Of a DNA stretch of 64,000 nt, positions 39,767 to 49,271 are shown piece by piece. The DNA is from Mycobacterium sp. AT1 (GTDB taxonomy: Bacteria > Actinomycetota > Actinomycetes > Mycobacteriales > Mycobacteriaceae). The first letter of the stretch is position 1; each line of letters begins with the position of its first letter. A program made the translations under genes and the position numbers. Location of the stretch: positions 1 to 64,000 of the forward strand of contig NZ_MVOC01000008.1 in the NCBI RefSeq assembly GCF_002043095.1, read 5' to 3'. The notes beneath the pieces are model-generated. The model saw only the letters and a program-made list of their open reading frames with translations, was not told where the DNA came from and ran no database searches.

Positions 39767-41242
39767 TCACTGTCCCTTCGGTGGCAACATCATGTCTTGC
39801 CACGATTGGTTCTGGTTGGCGTCACGGGCCAGGTCGGTCTGCCGATAGGTGTGCCCGTCGGGTCCCACGTAGGTGCCGGTATTGGGGTCGTACTGCGCGA
39901 TGGCAATGGGTGGAGACGGTGCTGCGGGCGGCGCGGCGGCCGGAGGCGCAGGGGCGGCCTCTGGTGCACCCGGCGGAAGCTGCGGAATGGCCTGCCCGGA
40001 CAGGGTGCTGTTGGGGTCGCCCTTCCAGTTGTAGCCATCGTTGAGCGGGACGTAGTTCTCGTCGCTCTCGCACATCGCGACGGTTGGTGCACGCTTGCCG
40101 GGCTTGGTCTCGCACGGGATGTTGCGGGCCCCGCGGACGTTGAACGGTGAGTCCTGGGGTACCCGGCAGTACAGGTTTCCTTCGGGCCGCGGCGGATAGT
40201 CCACGTCTGAGGGAACCCGTTGCTGTTGTGGCGGAAGGAATCCGGTCAAACATGCGGGCGGCAGGTTGAGGTTCAGGTTGAACGACAGGAAGCCGCCCTT
40301 GTACGGCTGCTTGGTGTTCCTGTTGGCCAGGCCTGCGCCCTGCAGAATCGAGATGCCCTGCGGCAGGAGAACCAGGAGTTGTTCGAGGTTCGCGTTGTAG
40401 GCGATGCCGATCTGATCGAGACCCACCAGGTTCTGCAGCAACACGGGCAGCGACGGTTGGAGTCGATCGAGAAGGGCGCGGCTAGCGTCGGCCGCCGCGG
40501 GCCCGTCGGTCAGCACCTTCGACACCGCGGCGTCTTGGGTCTTGAGTTCCCCCGTCACGGTGGCGATGTTGGCCGCCCATGCTGCGATGGAGTCCGACGT
40601 GTTGGTCTGCGAGTCCAGCACGGGCTGTGACTGGTCGGTCAGGGTGACCAAGGCGTCGAGATTCTTGCGCGCGTCGACGGCCAGCGACGTGGTGCCCTTG
40701 ACCAACCGGGACAACTCAGGACCGAGTCCACCGACCGCGGTGTAACCCTCGTCGATCACCGTCTTGAGATTGTCGTGCGGGATGGCTTGGATGCCCCGAT
40801 TCGTCGCGGCGAGAAGGGAGTTGACGTCGGGGGGTACGGAGGCTCGGTCCTCACCGATGACGTCACCCTCCTTCAGCACCGGTCCGTTGGCGCTACGGGG
40901 CAGCAGGGCGACGAACTGCTCACCGACCGCGGTTTGACTGTGTACCTGGGCCTCCAGGTCCGCGGGAATCGGCACGCCGGACTTCAGTGACAGGACGGCG
41001 TTCACCCCGGTGTCGGTGAGGTCGACGCTCTCGACCCGGCCCACCTCGGTACCTCGGTAGGTCACGTTGCCGCTGGAGTAGAGGCCCGCCGCGACGGGCA
41101 ACTGCAGCGTCACCCGGTAGTGCCCGATGCCAAACAGAAAGTTCGGAAGCCCCATGTAGTGAAACGCCATCACCGACACGGCAACCAGGGTGCCGGTGGT
41201 GAAGACCGCCATCTGGACGACGACTCGTCTGGGCAAGTACAT
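39767..41242 (-). CDS. mceF: Mce family protein MceF
   Basis: A 491-residue protein. One N-terminal helix is followed by an MlaD-like Mce domain (GLYSSGNVTYRGTEVGRVESV) and a long helical part, then a Pro/Ala-rich tail with TYVGPDGHTYRQTDLA. MceA to MceF form a hetero-hexameric tube through the periplasm that conducts lipid to the YrbE permeases. The ATG at 41242 is two bases after the mceE TAG. Its position as the last of six and the four cysteines in the tail region fit MceF. Confidence 0.93.
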   Translation of the reverse strand: MYLPRRVVVQMAVFTTGTLVAVSVMAFHYMGLPNFLFGIGHYRVTLQLPVAAGLYSSGNVTYRGTEVGRVESVDLTDTGVNAVLSLKSGVPIPADLEAQVHSQTAVGEQFVALLPRSANGPVLKEGDVIGEDRASVPPDVNSLLAATNRGIQAIPHDNLKTVIDEGYTAVGGLGPELSRLVKGTTSLAVDARKNLDALVTLTDQSQPVLDSQTNTSDSIAAWAANIATVTGELKTQDAAVSKVLTDGPAAADASRALLDRLQPSLPVLLQNLVGLDQIGIAYNANLEQLLVLLPQGISILQGAGLANRNTKQPYKGGFLSFNLNLNLPPACLTGFLPPQQQRVPSDVDYPPRPEGNLYCRVPQDSPFNVRGARNIPCETKPGKRAPTVAMCESDENYVPLNDGYNWKGDPNSTLSGQAIPQLPPGAPEAAPAPPAAAPPAAPSPPIAIAQYDPNTGTYVGPDGHTYRQTDLARDANQNQSWQDMMLPPKGQ

Positions 41243-41244
41243 GC

Positions 41245-42384
41245 CTAAGACCCCTGATCGGTGCGGTAGGGAACCACCAGCGGGTTGGCCGCGGTGTAGG
41301 GACTTGGTAGTTGGCCGATGGTGCGGCCCCACTGCAACTCGAGCTCGGTGAGGTTGCCTTCGAACCGAGTTCCGGTGAAGAACGACGAGTCGAGCCTGCT
41401 CAACGTCAAGTCGATGACGGCGGTCAGGTTGGCGTAGTCACCCCGCATCCACTTGGTGAGTTGTTCCTTGGGGAACGGGTAGGTGGGCAGCACGCTCAGG
41501 GCGCGCGTCAGTGCGGGGCCCGCGTCGGCCAACGACTTGAGTACCGGGGCGACGTCGGAGAGCTCACGTACCAGAGCGGTCTTCGTCTGGTCTATCGAGT
41601 CGCTGGCCAGCGCCGAGAACTGTCCCAGCTTGGTGACGGCGTCGGCGATGTTGGTGCGTTGATCGTTGAGCACCGCGAGTGCGTCGGGAATGGTCTTCAG
41701 GGCTCTGTCGACGACCGGCTTCTGCTCGGCGATCTGACCGACCAGGTTGTTGAGACTGTCTGCGGCGGCGATGATGTCGTCTTTTTGATCGTTCAGGTAG
41801 CCGACGTAGGTGTCGAGTTGGACGATCAGGCTGCGCAGGTCGTCGGCCCGGCCGGCGAACGCCGTGCTGAATGCCTCGGTGATGTCTTGGATTTGGCCTA
41901 CTCCCCCACCGTTGAGCACCATCGAGATCGCGGCCAGCGTCTGCTCGGTGCTGGGGAATACTCCGGCCGACGACAACGGGATCAGCGATCCGTCGTGCAG
42001 TTTGCCTTCTGGTGGGGCGTCGGTCGGTGGGGCGAGTTCGATGTGCAGGGAACCGAAGAGGCTGGTTTGACCCAACTTGACCGTTGCATTGGCGGGGAGG
42101 TTCACGTCGCCGTCGATGGACATGGTCAGCAGTGCATGCCAACCCTGCATCTCCACGTCGGTGACGTTGCCCACCGTCACGTCCCCCACCCGAACCCTCG
42201 AATTGGGCTGCAGGTTGGTGACATTGGGCAGCTCGGCCTTGACGGTATAGGAGCCCGGCCCGCCACCGGCGGTGCCGGGAAGCGGCAGGGAGTTCAACCC
42301 ATGCCATCCGCAGCCCGACGAGGCAGCGACTGTGACCGCGAGAACCGTTGTGCCGATTGCCCTCTTGAGACCGGGGACGTTCAC
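41245..42384 (-). CDS. mceE: Mce family lipoprotein MceE
   Basis: A 379-residue lipoprotein. The signal ends with SSGC, Cys25 being the lipid anchor, as in LprK/LprN-type MceE proteins. The Mce domain has NSRVRVGDVTVGNVTDVEM, and the helical part carries GGGVGQIQDITEAFSTAF. The GTG at 42384 overlaps the mceD TGA (GTGA); an upstream open frame is the wrong reading of mceD. It is the only MceA-F member with a lipobox, which fixes its identity within the operon. Confidence 0.93.
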   Translation of the reverse strand: MNVPGLKRAIGTTVLAVTVAASSGCGWHGLNSLPLPGTAGGGPGSYTVKAELPNVTNLQPNSRVRVGDVTVGNVTDVEMQGWHALLTMSIDGDVNLPANATVKLGQTSLFGSLHIELAPPTDAPPEGKLHDGSLIPLSSAGVFPSTEQTLAAISMVLNGGGVGQIQDITEAFSTAFAGRADDLRSLIVQLDTYVGYLNDQKDDIIAAADSLNNLVGQIAEQKPVVDRALKTIPDALAVLNDQRTNIADAVTKLGQFSALASDSIDQTKTALVRELSDVAPVLKSLADAGPALTRALSVLPTYPFPKEQLTKWMRGDYANLTAVIDLTLSRLDSSFFTGTRFEGNLTELELQWGRTIGQLPSPYTAANPLVVPYRTDQGS

Positions 42385-43718
42385 TGGCCACCTCCGGGAG
42401 GAACCATCATTCCGGTCAAGCCGGCCGAGGGATCCGTCTGCACGGGTTGCGCCGGGAGAGGCGCTTCTGCGGCGAGGGGTGGCTGGGTGGCACCGGATGG
42501 CGGCACGTCCGTCGCTGGCGGTGCAGCCGGGGGCGGGGCCTGGGGTGGCACGTAGTCCGGACGCATCCAGTCCTCGCTGTAGGTGACCTCGTTCGGCCGT
42601 GCGATGGTGCCGACGAGCGGGTTCAGCCCAAGCGGCGGGAAGTTGTACTGGCGGTTCTTGATGATGGGAGCCAGGTACTGGGCACACAGCTTCGCGGATT
42701 GCTCGGCGCCCATCCGCGAGGCTGCCTGAATTGCGCCGCACAGGAACGTAATTGGGTTCTGGAAGTTGTTGACCGACAACGCTCCCGTCAGAGTGCCCTG
42801 GGCCGGCTGGTAGATGTTCATGAAGTTCTGCAACGTTGGCGGCGCGACGTGGAGCACCTCCTTGATGTCGGGAATGCTGTCGTGCAAGGCCTGTGACACC
42901 GACGCGAGCTTGTCCGCGGTGATGCCAAGGGATTCACGGTTGTCGTTGACGAAGCCGGTCAGCTGCCCGGCCAGATCACCGAGGTCGCGCACGGCGTTAC
43001 CCACTTCATTGGGATCGTTGGCGACGAGGTTGCTGACGGATGCGAGATTCTGGTTCAGCTGGGCGAGCAGAGTGCTGGAACCCTGCAGTGCCGACACCAG
43101 AAGGGACAGGTTCTTCAGGGTCGCGAAGAGATCATTGCTGTGGTCTCCGAGTGCCGAGATCGCCTGAGAGCTCTTGATGATCGTGTCCCTGATGGACGCG
43201 CCTTGTCCGCGCAGGTTGTCGGCGGTGGTGTTGACCAATGCGCCGAGCGGGCTGACACCACCCGGCTGAGTCGGTTGCAGAGCCTCGTTGAGTTTCTGCA
43301 ACTGCTGCCGAAAGTCGTCGAACTCCACGGGTACCGCCGTGCGGTCTCGGCCAATGACGGCGTTGTCGGCCATCGCCGGGCCCGAGGTGTAGGGCGGAGT
43401 CAGCTGGATGGCTCGCGAGGTCACCAGCGACGGCGACAGGATGACCGCCTTGGCGTCGGCCGGGACCTTGTACTTGTCGTCCAACCAGAAACTGATCTTG
43501 ACTTGAAGCGGTTGCGGTTCGATCTTGTCGATCACGCCGACCGGCACACCCACGATCCGCACTTCGTCACCGACGAAGATGCCGTTGCTGTTGTCGAAAT
43601 AGGCCACCAGATGGGTGCGGCCGATACCGGCGCCGTCGCGCAGGACCACGCCGATTCCGGCGATCAAGGCGACGACGAGGACGGCAGCTAACCCAATGCG
43701 GGTGGTGCGGGTGCTCAT
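42381..43718 (-). CDS. mceD: Mce family protein MceD
   Basis: A 445-residue protein with an N-terminal helix (LAAVLVVALIAGIGVVL), an Mce domain (NSNGIFVGDEVRIVGVPVGVID) and a central coiled helical part. The tail of about 70 residues is rich in proline and alanine. The ATG overlaps the mceC stop by 4 bp and the stop overlaps mceE. Part of the lipid-conducting hexamer. Confidence 0.93.
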   Translation of the reverse strand: MSTRTTRIGLAAVLVVALIAGIGVVLRDGAGIGRTHLVAYFDNSNGIFVGDEVRIVGVPVGVIDKIEPQPLQVKISFWLDDKYKVPADAKAVILSPSLVTSRAIQLTPPYTSGPAMADNAVIGRDRTAVPVEFDDFRQQLQKLNEALQPTQPGGVSPLGALVNTTADNLRGQGASIRDTIIKSSQAISALGDHSNDLFATLKNLSLLVSALQGSSTLLAQLNQNLASVSNLVANDPNEVGNAVRDLGDLAGQLTGFVNDNRESLGITADKLASVSQALHDSIPDIKEVLHVAPPTLQNFMNIYQPAQGTLTGALSVNNFQNPITFLCGAIQAASRMGAEQSAKLCAQYLAPIIKNRQYNFPPLGLNPLVGTIARPNEVTYSEDWMRPDYVPPQAPPPAAPPATDVPPSGATQPPLAAEAPLPAQPVQTDPSAGLTGMMVPPGGGQ

Positions 43719-45103
43719 TGGCCAGCCTCCGGGTTGGTCGGATCAACCGGACCTGGTGAGGCGGGCACCTCACCCGGTGCCAGTTGCAACACGGGAGTGG
43801 GGCCGGGAGTCGGCGCGACGTCAGCAGGCGGGCCGGGCGGTGGACCGCCTGGCGCTGGTGCGGGTCCCGGATCGCGGTAGGGATAGCAGCCGGTCGGACC
43901 GGGCAGCGGCAGGCCGGGAGGTCCACAACCGGGGTCTCCTGGGTTGCCGGTGATCGCATCGGGCAGGTTCAGTCTCGGATCCCCACCCTGGCCGGTCCTC
44001 GGGTACGGGACGGGCAGCGGCGGAGTGCCCGGCTGGCCGACCTGCGGGTCGACCCGTTCCGATGGCAGGAGGGTGTTGGGATCGACGCCGAGATCGGAGA
44101 ACGCGGCGTCGACGAACGGCTGTACGAACTGGCCAGGTAGGAGGTTGGCGAGGTAGGCCTTGAAGAAGGGGCCCGACCCCACCGACTCCCCGAGAGATGT
44201 TGCGTAGTCGCGCAACCCCTTCAAGGCTTCCTGAATCTTGGCCTTCCGATCGTCGACGATCGTCAGCACGCCGTTGAGCCGATCCAGTGCGGGCTTCAGC
44301 GTGGTGCGATTGTCGGCGATCAGACCGGTCAGCTGTGTGCTCAGTGCCGAGAAGTTGGACGAGAGCTGGTCCAGCGCGCTGCTCTGACTTTCCAGCTGGA
44401 TCAGCAGTGCATTGGTGTTCTTGACCAGGCTGACGATCTCATCACTTCGCTCTGCCAGGATGCCAGTGGCCTTGTTGGCGTTGCCCAGCAGCGAGCGCAG
44501 CTGATCGTCGCGTTCGTTGAGAGTCTGGGAGAAACGGGCGATTCCATCCAGCGCCTGCTTGAGTTGCGGTGGCGTGTCGGCGAAGGTCTGCGACAGCACG
44601 GTCAGCGAGTTGGACAGCTGCTCGGTGTTGAGACCGCTGATGGTCGCCGAGAGATCCCCAAGGGCGTCGGGAAGCTGATACGGAGAGGTGGTGCGCGCCA
44701 ACGGGATCGTGCCGTCTTGGGTGCCGTCGCCGCGAGGAGTCACCTCGAGCACCTTGGAGCCGAGGAGCGCCTTGGTCTTGATCGCAGCCTCCGAACGGTC
44801 ACCGATGCGGATGTCACCGTCGACGTCGAAGGTGATCAGGGCGTGCGAGTCTGCCAACGAGATGCTCTTGACCTCGCCGACCTTGTATCCCGCGACCTGG
44901 ACGGCCGCACCGGTCTTCAGTCCACCCGCGTCGGCGAAGTAGGCCGAGTAGGTGTGTCCCCTGGCGAACGAGAGCAGATCTCGGAACTGAAGCGCCCCGA
45001 TGACCATGGCCGCGAGCACGACTGCACCGATGACGCCGAGCACGACGGGGTTGCGCTCGGTAAAGGGCTTGATGGGTTCCCGATTTCCAAAGGGTCTCTT
45101 CAT
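43715..45103 (-). CDS. mceC: Mce family protein MceC
   Basis: A 462-residue protein starting KRPFGNREPIKPFTERNP, typical of MceC. The membrane helix VVLGVIGAVVLAAMVIGAL is followed by the Mce domain (GGLKTGAAVQVAGYKVGEVK). A Pro-rich tail of about 90 residues contains PGLPLPGPTGCYPY. The ATG at 45103 overlaps the mceB stop (ATGA), so I prefer it to the one at 45115. Confidence 0.93.
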   Translation of the reverse strand: MKRPFGNREPIKPFTERNPVVLGVIGAVVLAAMVIGALQFRDLLSFARGHTYSAYFADAGGLKTGAAVQVAGYKVGEVKSISLADSHALITFDVDGDIRIGDRSEAAIKTKALLGSKVLEVTPRGDGTQDGTIPLARTTSPYQLPDALGDLSATISGLNTEQLSNSLTVLSQTFADTPPQLKQALDGIARFSQTLNERDDQLRSLLGNANKATGILAERSDEIVSLVKNTNALLIQLESQSSALDQLSSNFSALSTQLTGLIADNRTTLKPALDRLNGVLTIVDDRKAKIQEALKGLRDYATSLGESVGSGPFFKAYLANLLPGQFVQPFVDAAFSDLGVDPNTLLPSERVDPQVGQPGTPPLPVPYPRTGQGGDPRLNLPDAITGNPGDPGCGPPGLPLPGPTGCYPYRDPGPAPAPGGPPPGPPADVAPTPGPTPVLQLAPGEVPASPGPVDPTNPEAGQ

Positions 45104-46128
45104 CGTGGTGTGCACCTGCCCGAATCTTGGCCGGCCAGTTTGACGTACACGGGTTGTCCACCCTTTCCGTTGACCTTGAGGACGAGGTCACAGATGTAGA
45201 AGCTGAAGTAGTCACCGGTCAGTGCCTGACGGCCGAGCACCTTGTACGCGTCGGGCAGCGTGTTGAGGAGATCGTCGAAGTAGTCCTTGTCGTTGAGGAC
45301 CTGGGTGGCGACGCGGTCGGTCTGGGTCACCGTCTCCTTCAATGGCGGACGGGCTTGGGCGAGGAGGTCGGCGATGGACCCGGACGCGGCGTTGGCGTAG
45401 GCCAGCCCGTTGGCAAGGTCCTTCTTGCGGTCCGCAAGGCCCTTCACCAAGGAGGACAGCGAGTCGACGGTCTTGGCGAACTGGTCGCCCTGACCAGCAA
45501 GTGAACCGAGCACGGTGTTGAGGTTCACGACGACCTGCCCGATCAGCTGGTCACGATCGGCCAGTGTGCTGGTCAGTGCGGCAGTTTGAGTGAGGAAGGA
45601 GCCGACTGTCGCGCCTTGGCCTTGGAAGGCCGAGATCAGCTCACCGGACAGCGCGTTGACCTGATCGGGATCGAGCGCACGGAACAACGGCCGGAAGCCG
45701 CCGATCAGCGCATCCAGGTCAAGGGCGGGGCTGGTGTGGTCCACCCCGATGGTGGCGTCCGCGGGCAACCTCTTGATTCCGCCTGCGCCCTCGAGCAATT
45801 CGAGGTACCGCCCGCCGATCAGGTTGTCGTAGCGGATGGCGGCGCGGCTGCCCTCGGTCAGTATCACCCGATCGTTGGCGCTGAACTGGACCGATGCGGT
45901 GTTGTCCTGGTTGACCGAAATGTGGGTGACCTTGCCGACTTCCACGCCGGCAACTCGCACGAAGTTGCCGTCGGCCAGCCCACTGACGTTGGTGAACACC
46001 GCGGTGTAGGACTTGCCGTCCTCGAACCGGAACTGTGCGTAGATCGCCAGTAGCGCAAAGGTTCCCAACACGCACACCACGACGAAGACGATGAGCCGTA
46101 CGACGGCGCCAGACAGGTCGTCCTTCAT
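45100..46128 (-). CDS. mceB: Mce family protein MceB
   Basis: A 342-residue protein with helix LIVFVVVCVLGTFALLAIYA and an Mce domain (VSGLADGNFVRVAGVEVGKV). It ends soon after the helical part (FSFYICDLVLKVNG), so it lacks the Pro-rich tail of the other subunits, as is usual for MceB. The ATG at 46128 has GGAAGGA upstream; the longer open frame runs through the mceA end. It follows mceA after 55 bp. Confidence 0.93.
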   Translation of the reverse strand: MKDDLSGAVVRLIVFVVVCVLGTFALLAIYAQFRFEDGKSYTAVFTNVSGLADGNFVRVAGVEVGKVTHISVNQDNTASVQFSANDRVILTEGSRAAIRYDNLIGGRYLELLEGAGGIKRLPADATIGVDHTSPALDLDALIGGFRPLFRALDPDQVNALSGELISAFQGQGATVGSFLTQTAALTSTLADRDQLIGQVVVNLNTVLGSLAGQGDQFAKTVDSLSSLVKGLADRKKDLANGLAYANAASGSIADLLAQARPPLKETVTQTDRVATQVLNDKDYFDDLLNTLPDAYKVLGRQALTGDYFSFYICDLVLKVNGKGGQPVYVKLAGQDSGRCTPR

Positions 46129-46183
46129 TTCATCCTTCCTCTGTGCGCTGTGACGGGGGACGTCATGACGATGTTCGGGGTGT

Positions 46184-47647
46184 TCACGGTGATGGTGCCG
46201 CCGGTACCGGAATCGGGGTCGCCGGCGGATTGGGTTGTACGTCAGCTGGGTTCGGCACCACGAACGGCTCGGTTCCGGGCGGTGGCGGCCCCGGCTCCCT
46301 CGGTAGGCCCGGCGGCGGTGCCGGTGGCAGTCCCGGATAGAGCGGGGTGCCATCCGGGGCGTACTCGGGCGCGCCGTACGCCGGAGCGCCCGGGTAGGGA
46401 ATCGGGCCTGGAGCAGGACCGCGGTCCTGTCCGCGCAGTGTCGGCGGCCGTGGGGTGCCCCGCGTGGTCGGGAAGAAATCGGTGTAGAAGGGGCGTCCGA
46501 TGCCGGGGTTGGGCCGGATGTCCACTCCGGTACCCCACCCGGTGTTGGTGATGAGGTCTCGGACGGGGAAGTTCTTCGCAACGTCAGGCAGCGACCCGCA
46601 GCCCGGCCGTCCGCCGGGACCGCCCTTCGCACCGATGATCGTCAGATTGTCGGGATACCGGTACTGATCCTTACCAAACAGCAATGCGGCGTCGACGACG
46701 AGCGACTTGCCGTTGTCACCGCCGGTAATGCCGGGATAGCCGGTGTCGAGCAGAGTCTTCGCGCCGAGCAGCAAGCACGTGTAGGAGGGGTTGTACTTGT
46801 TCAGCAGCGACGTCGTCGTCTGCAGATCGTTGATCGCGCGAATGAAGTTGTCCTTGTTGGGCGCAAGCAAATTGGTCCCGCTGTTGGCAAACCCCGTGAT
46901 GTTCAACAGCAACGCGTCCAACTGCTTGGACTGTCGGCTCACGGTCTCGCTGGTGGTGCTCGCCGAATCCAGGATCTTCAGGATGTTCTGGGCTGCCGCG
47001 CTATAGGTGTCGGCAAAACCCTTGAGGGAGCGGAAGTCTGCCCGAATGGTCTCGGACCGCGGGTTCAGTTGAAGCAAGACCTCGTTGAGCCCGGTGGTGG
47101 CCTCACCAATGCGCTCGCCCTGACCACGGACGCCTTGAGCCAGCGCCGACAGAATGGAGTTGAGCTTCGCGGGATCGACCTGATTGAGCAGACCCACCAG
47201 GTTCTCGAACACCGTGTTCACTTCGGTGGCGACGTTGCTCGACTGCAGAACCGCACCCGAGGCCAGGCGCTTGGCACTGGGATCGGACGGATACATCAGT
47301 TCCACGTACTTGGCGCCAAAGATGGTGGTGGCCTGGATGCGGGCCTGCACGTTGGCTGGAATGAACTGCAGTTGATCGGGAAACAGATTGAGCTTCAACC
47401 GAACCGGGGTGTTGCCACCGGCGATGGTGCCGACCTCGCCGACCTGCACACCGCGCAGCTTGACCTTCGCACCAACCTCCATCACCAGTCCGGACCGGTC
47501 CGAGACCAGGGTCACCGGAACGAAGGAACTGAAGCTCTTGTTGAATGCGCCCATCGTTGCGTACACGAACGCAGCGACCACGACGACCATTGCCAGCGCC
47601 GACCACAACCGCCCCTTGCGGCTTTCGCCCCACTCTCTCGCCGCCAT
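46184..47647 (-). CDS. mceA: Mce family protein MceA
   Basis: A 487-residue protein. The helix LWSALAMVVVVAAFVYATMG precedes an Mce domain with SGLVMEVGAKVKLRGVQVGE, and the helical part ends with cholesterol-uptake-porter-type sequence (YNPSYTCLLLGAKTLLDTG). The last 100 residues are Pro-rich. The first mce gene after the two yrbE genes, two bases past yrbEB. It is not possible to say by eye which mce subgroup (1-4 or other) it belongs to. Confidence 0.93.
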   Translation of the reverse strand: MAAREWGESRKGRLWSALAMVVVVAAFVYATMGAFNKSFSSFVPVTLVSDRSGLVMEVGAKVKLRGVQVGEVGTIAGGNTPVRLKLNLFPDQLQFIPANVQARIQATTIFGAKYVELMYPSDPSAKRLASGAVLQSSNVATEVNTVFENLVGLLNQVDPAKLNSILSALAQGVRGQGERIGEATTGLNEVLLQLNPRSETIRADFRSLKGFADTYSAAAQNILKILDSASTTSETVSRQSKQLDALLLNITGFANSGTNLLAPNKDNFIRAINDLQTTTSLLNKYNPSYTCLLLGAKTLLDTGYPGITGGDNGKSLVVDAALLFGKDQYRYPDNLTIIGAKGGPGGRPGCGSLPDVAKNFPVRDLITNTGWGTGVDIRPNPGIGRPFYTDFFPTTRGTPRPPTLRGQDRGPAPGPIPYPGAPAYGAPEYAPDGTPLYPGLPPAPPPGLPREPGPPPPGTEPFVVPNPADVQPNPPATPIPVPAAPSP

Positions 47648-47649
47648 GC

Positions 47650-48507
47650 TCAGCCCGCCAGATTGAAGTGGCCGGTCTGGCCATAGATGGCCAGCGAAAC
47701 GAACAGCACCACGACAGAGGCGGTGATCATCGAGGTGCGCACGGCTCGACCAACGGCCTCACCGACCCCGGCGGGACCACCTGATGCCGTATAGCCGTAA
47801 TAGGTGTGCACCAGCATGATCACCACCGCCATTACGAGTGCGAGCACGAAGGACCACAACAGATCCGTCGTGGAGAGGAAGGTGTAGAAGTAGTGGTCGT
47901 AGACACCGCTGGACTGCCCGTAGTACACCGTGGTGCCGAATCGAGCGGCGAAGAACGACGTCATTACTGCCACGCAATAGACCGGGATGACGACCACTAC
48001 GCCCGCTGCCACCCGCGTCGACGCCAGGTACGCCACCGAACGGATGCCCATCACCTCCAGCGCGTCGATCTCCTCGCTGATCCTCATCGCACCGATCTGC
48101 GCGGTCGCGCCGGCACCGATGGTGGCTGCCATGGCAATGCCAGCCGTCAGAGGCGCGATGAGGCGAACGTTGAAGAATGCCGAGGCGAAGCCGATCAATG
48201 CCTCGACGCCCACTTGGGAGAACTGGTTGTAGCCCTGCACCGCGACCAGTGCACCGGTCGACAGCGTCAGGAACCCCACGATCGCGGTAGTGCCACCGAT
48301 CATCACCAGGGCACCCGTACCGAGGCTCATCTGGGCGATCAACCGGATCAGTTCGCCGGCGTATCGGGTGACCGCCTCACCGATGGAGATGACCGTCTTG
48401 GCGTAGAACTGCGCTTGGCCGCCCAGCCGTTCGAGGCTGCCGACGATTCCCCGGCCAAACCTGAAGATGCGTGGACGCCTCTGCGCCACAAGCGATTTGG
48501 AACTCAT
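47650..48507 (-). CDS. yrbEB: MlaE-family permease YrbEB
   Basis: A 285-residue permease with five to six membrane helices. The MlaE-family contact loop reads RISEEIDALEVMGI, where the conserved EExDAL meets the ATPase. The ATG overlaps the yrbEA stop (ATGA). It pairs with YrbEA to form the inner-membrane channel of the Mce importer. Confidence 0.94.
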   Translation of the reverse strand: MSSKSLVAQRRPRIFRFGRGIVGSLERLGGQAQFYAKTVISIGEAVTRYAGELIRLIAQMSLGTGALVMIGGTTAIVGFLTLSTGALVAVQGYNQFSQVGVEALIGFASAFFNVRLIAPLTAGIAMAATIGAGATAQIGAMRISEEIDALEVMGIRSVAYLASTRVAAGVVVVIPVYCVAVMTSFFAARFGTTVYYGQSSGVYDHYFYTFLSTTDLLWSFVLALVMAVVIMLVHTYYGYTASGGPAGVGEAVGRAVRTSMITASVVVLFVSLAIYGQTGHFNLAG

Positions 48508-49271
48508 GGCGTCACCTGGAAGCCCACGGCGGTGACGATCACGTTTATCACGAACAAGGCGACGAAGGAGAACACCACTGTCTCGTTGACCGCGTTGCCC
48601 ACACCCGCCGGACCGCCACCCACCGACGTACCCATGTAGCAGGCGATCAGGCCGGCGGTCAGGCCGAACAGCGTCGCCTTGACCAGTGCGACCAGGACGT
48701 CGGTCACTCCCGTGATCAGTGTCATCCCGGCGACGAACGCGCCGGGCGTGACGTGCTGGAAGTACACCGAGAAGAAGAATCCACCAGCTAGCCCGACGAG
48801 GATCACCAGCGAGGAGAGAAGCAACGCAACGGTGGTCGCCGCGAGCACTCGCGGCACCACCAGCGTCTGAATCGGGTTGATGCCCATCACGCGTAGTGCG
48901 TCGAGCTCCTCACGAATCGTGCGGGCGCCCAGGTCGGCGCACATCGACGTCGCCCCGGCACCGGCCACCACCAACACGGTCACGATCGGCCCCGTTTGGT
49001 TCACAGTCCCCAGCGACGCGCCCGTCCCCGAGAAGTCAGCGGCCCCGAACTCCACCAGCAGCACGTTGAACGTGAACACGGTCAAGACGGTGAAGGGAAT
49101 GGACAACATCAACGTTGGCACCAGGGAGACCCGCGCGACGAACCATGTCTGCAGCAGGTACTCCCGCCAGGCGAATGGGCGTCGGAACATGCACACGAAC
49201 GTGTCCAGCGCCATTGCAAAGAAGCCACCGAGCCCCTTGAAGGGCTTGGCAAGGATCCCGGTCGACACCAC
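48504..49271 (-). CDS. yrbEA: MlaE-family permease YrbEA
   Basis: A 255-residue permease with the loop RTIREELDALRVMGI and about five hydrophobic helices. The start is the GTG at 49271 (a second GTG is at 49268); no Shine-Dalgarno sequence is visible, so it may be leaderless. First gene of the extended mce operon, which then runs through 15 overlapping or closely spaced genes to 34968. Confidence 0.94.
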   Translation of the reverse strand: MVSTGILAKPFKGLGGFFAMALDTFVCMFRRPFAWREYLLQTWFVARVSLVPTLMLSIPFTVLTVFTFNVLLVEFGAADFSGTGASLGTVNQTGPIVTVLVVAGAGATSMCADLGARTIREELDALRVMGINPIQTLVVPRVLAATTVALLLSSLVILVGLAGGFFFSVYFQHVTPGAFVAGMTLITGVTDVLVALVKATLFGLTAGLIACYMGTSVGGGPAGVGNAVNETVVFSFVALFVINVIVTAVGFQVTP

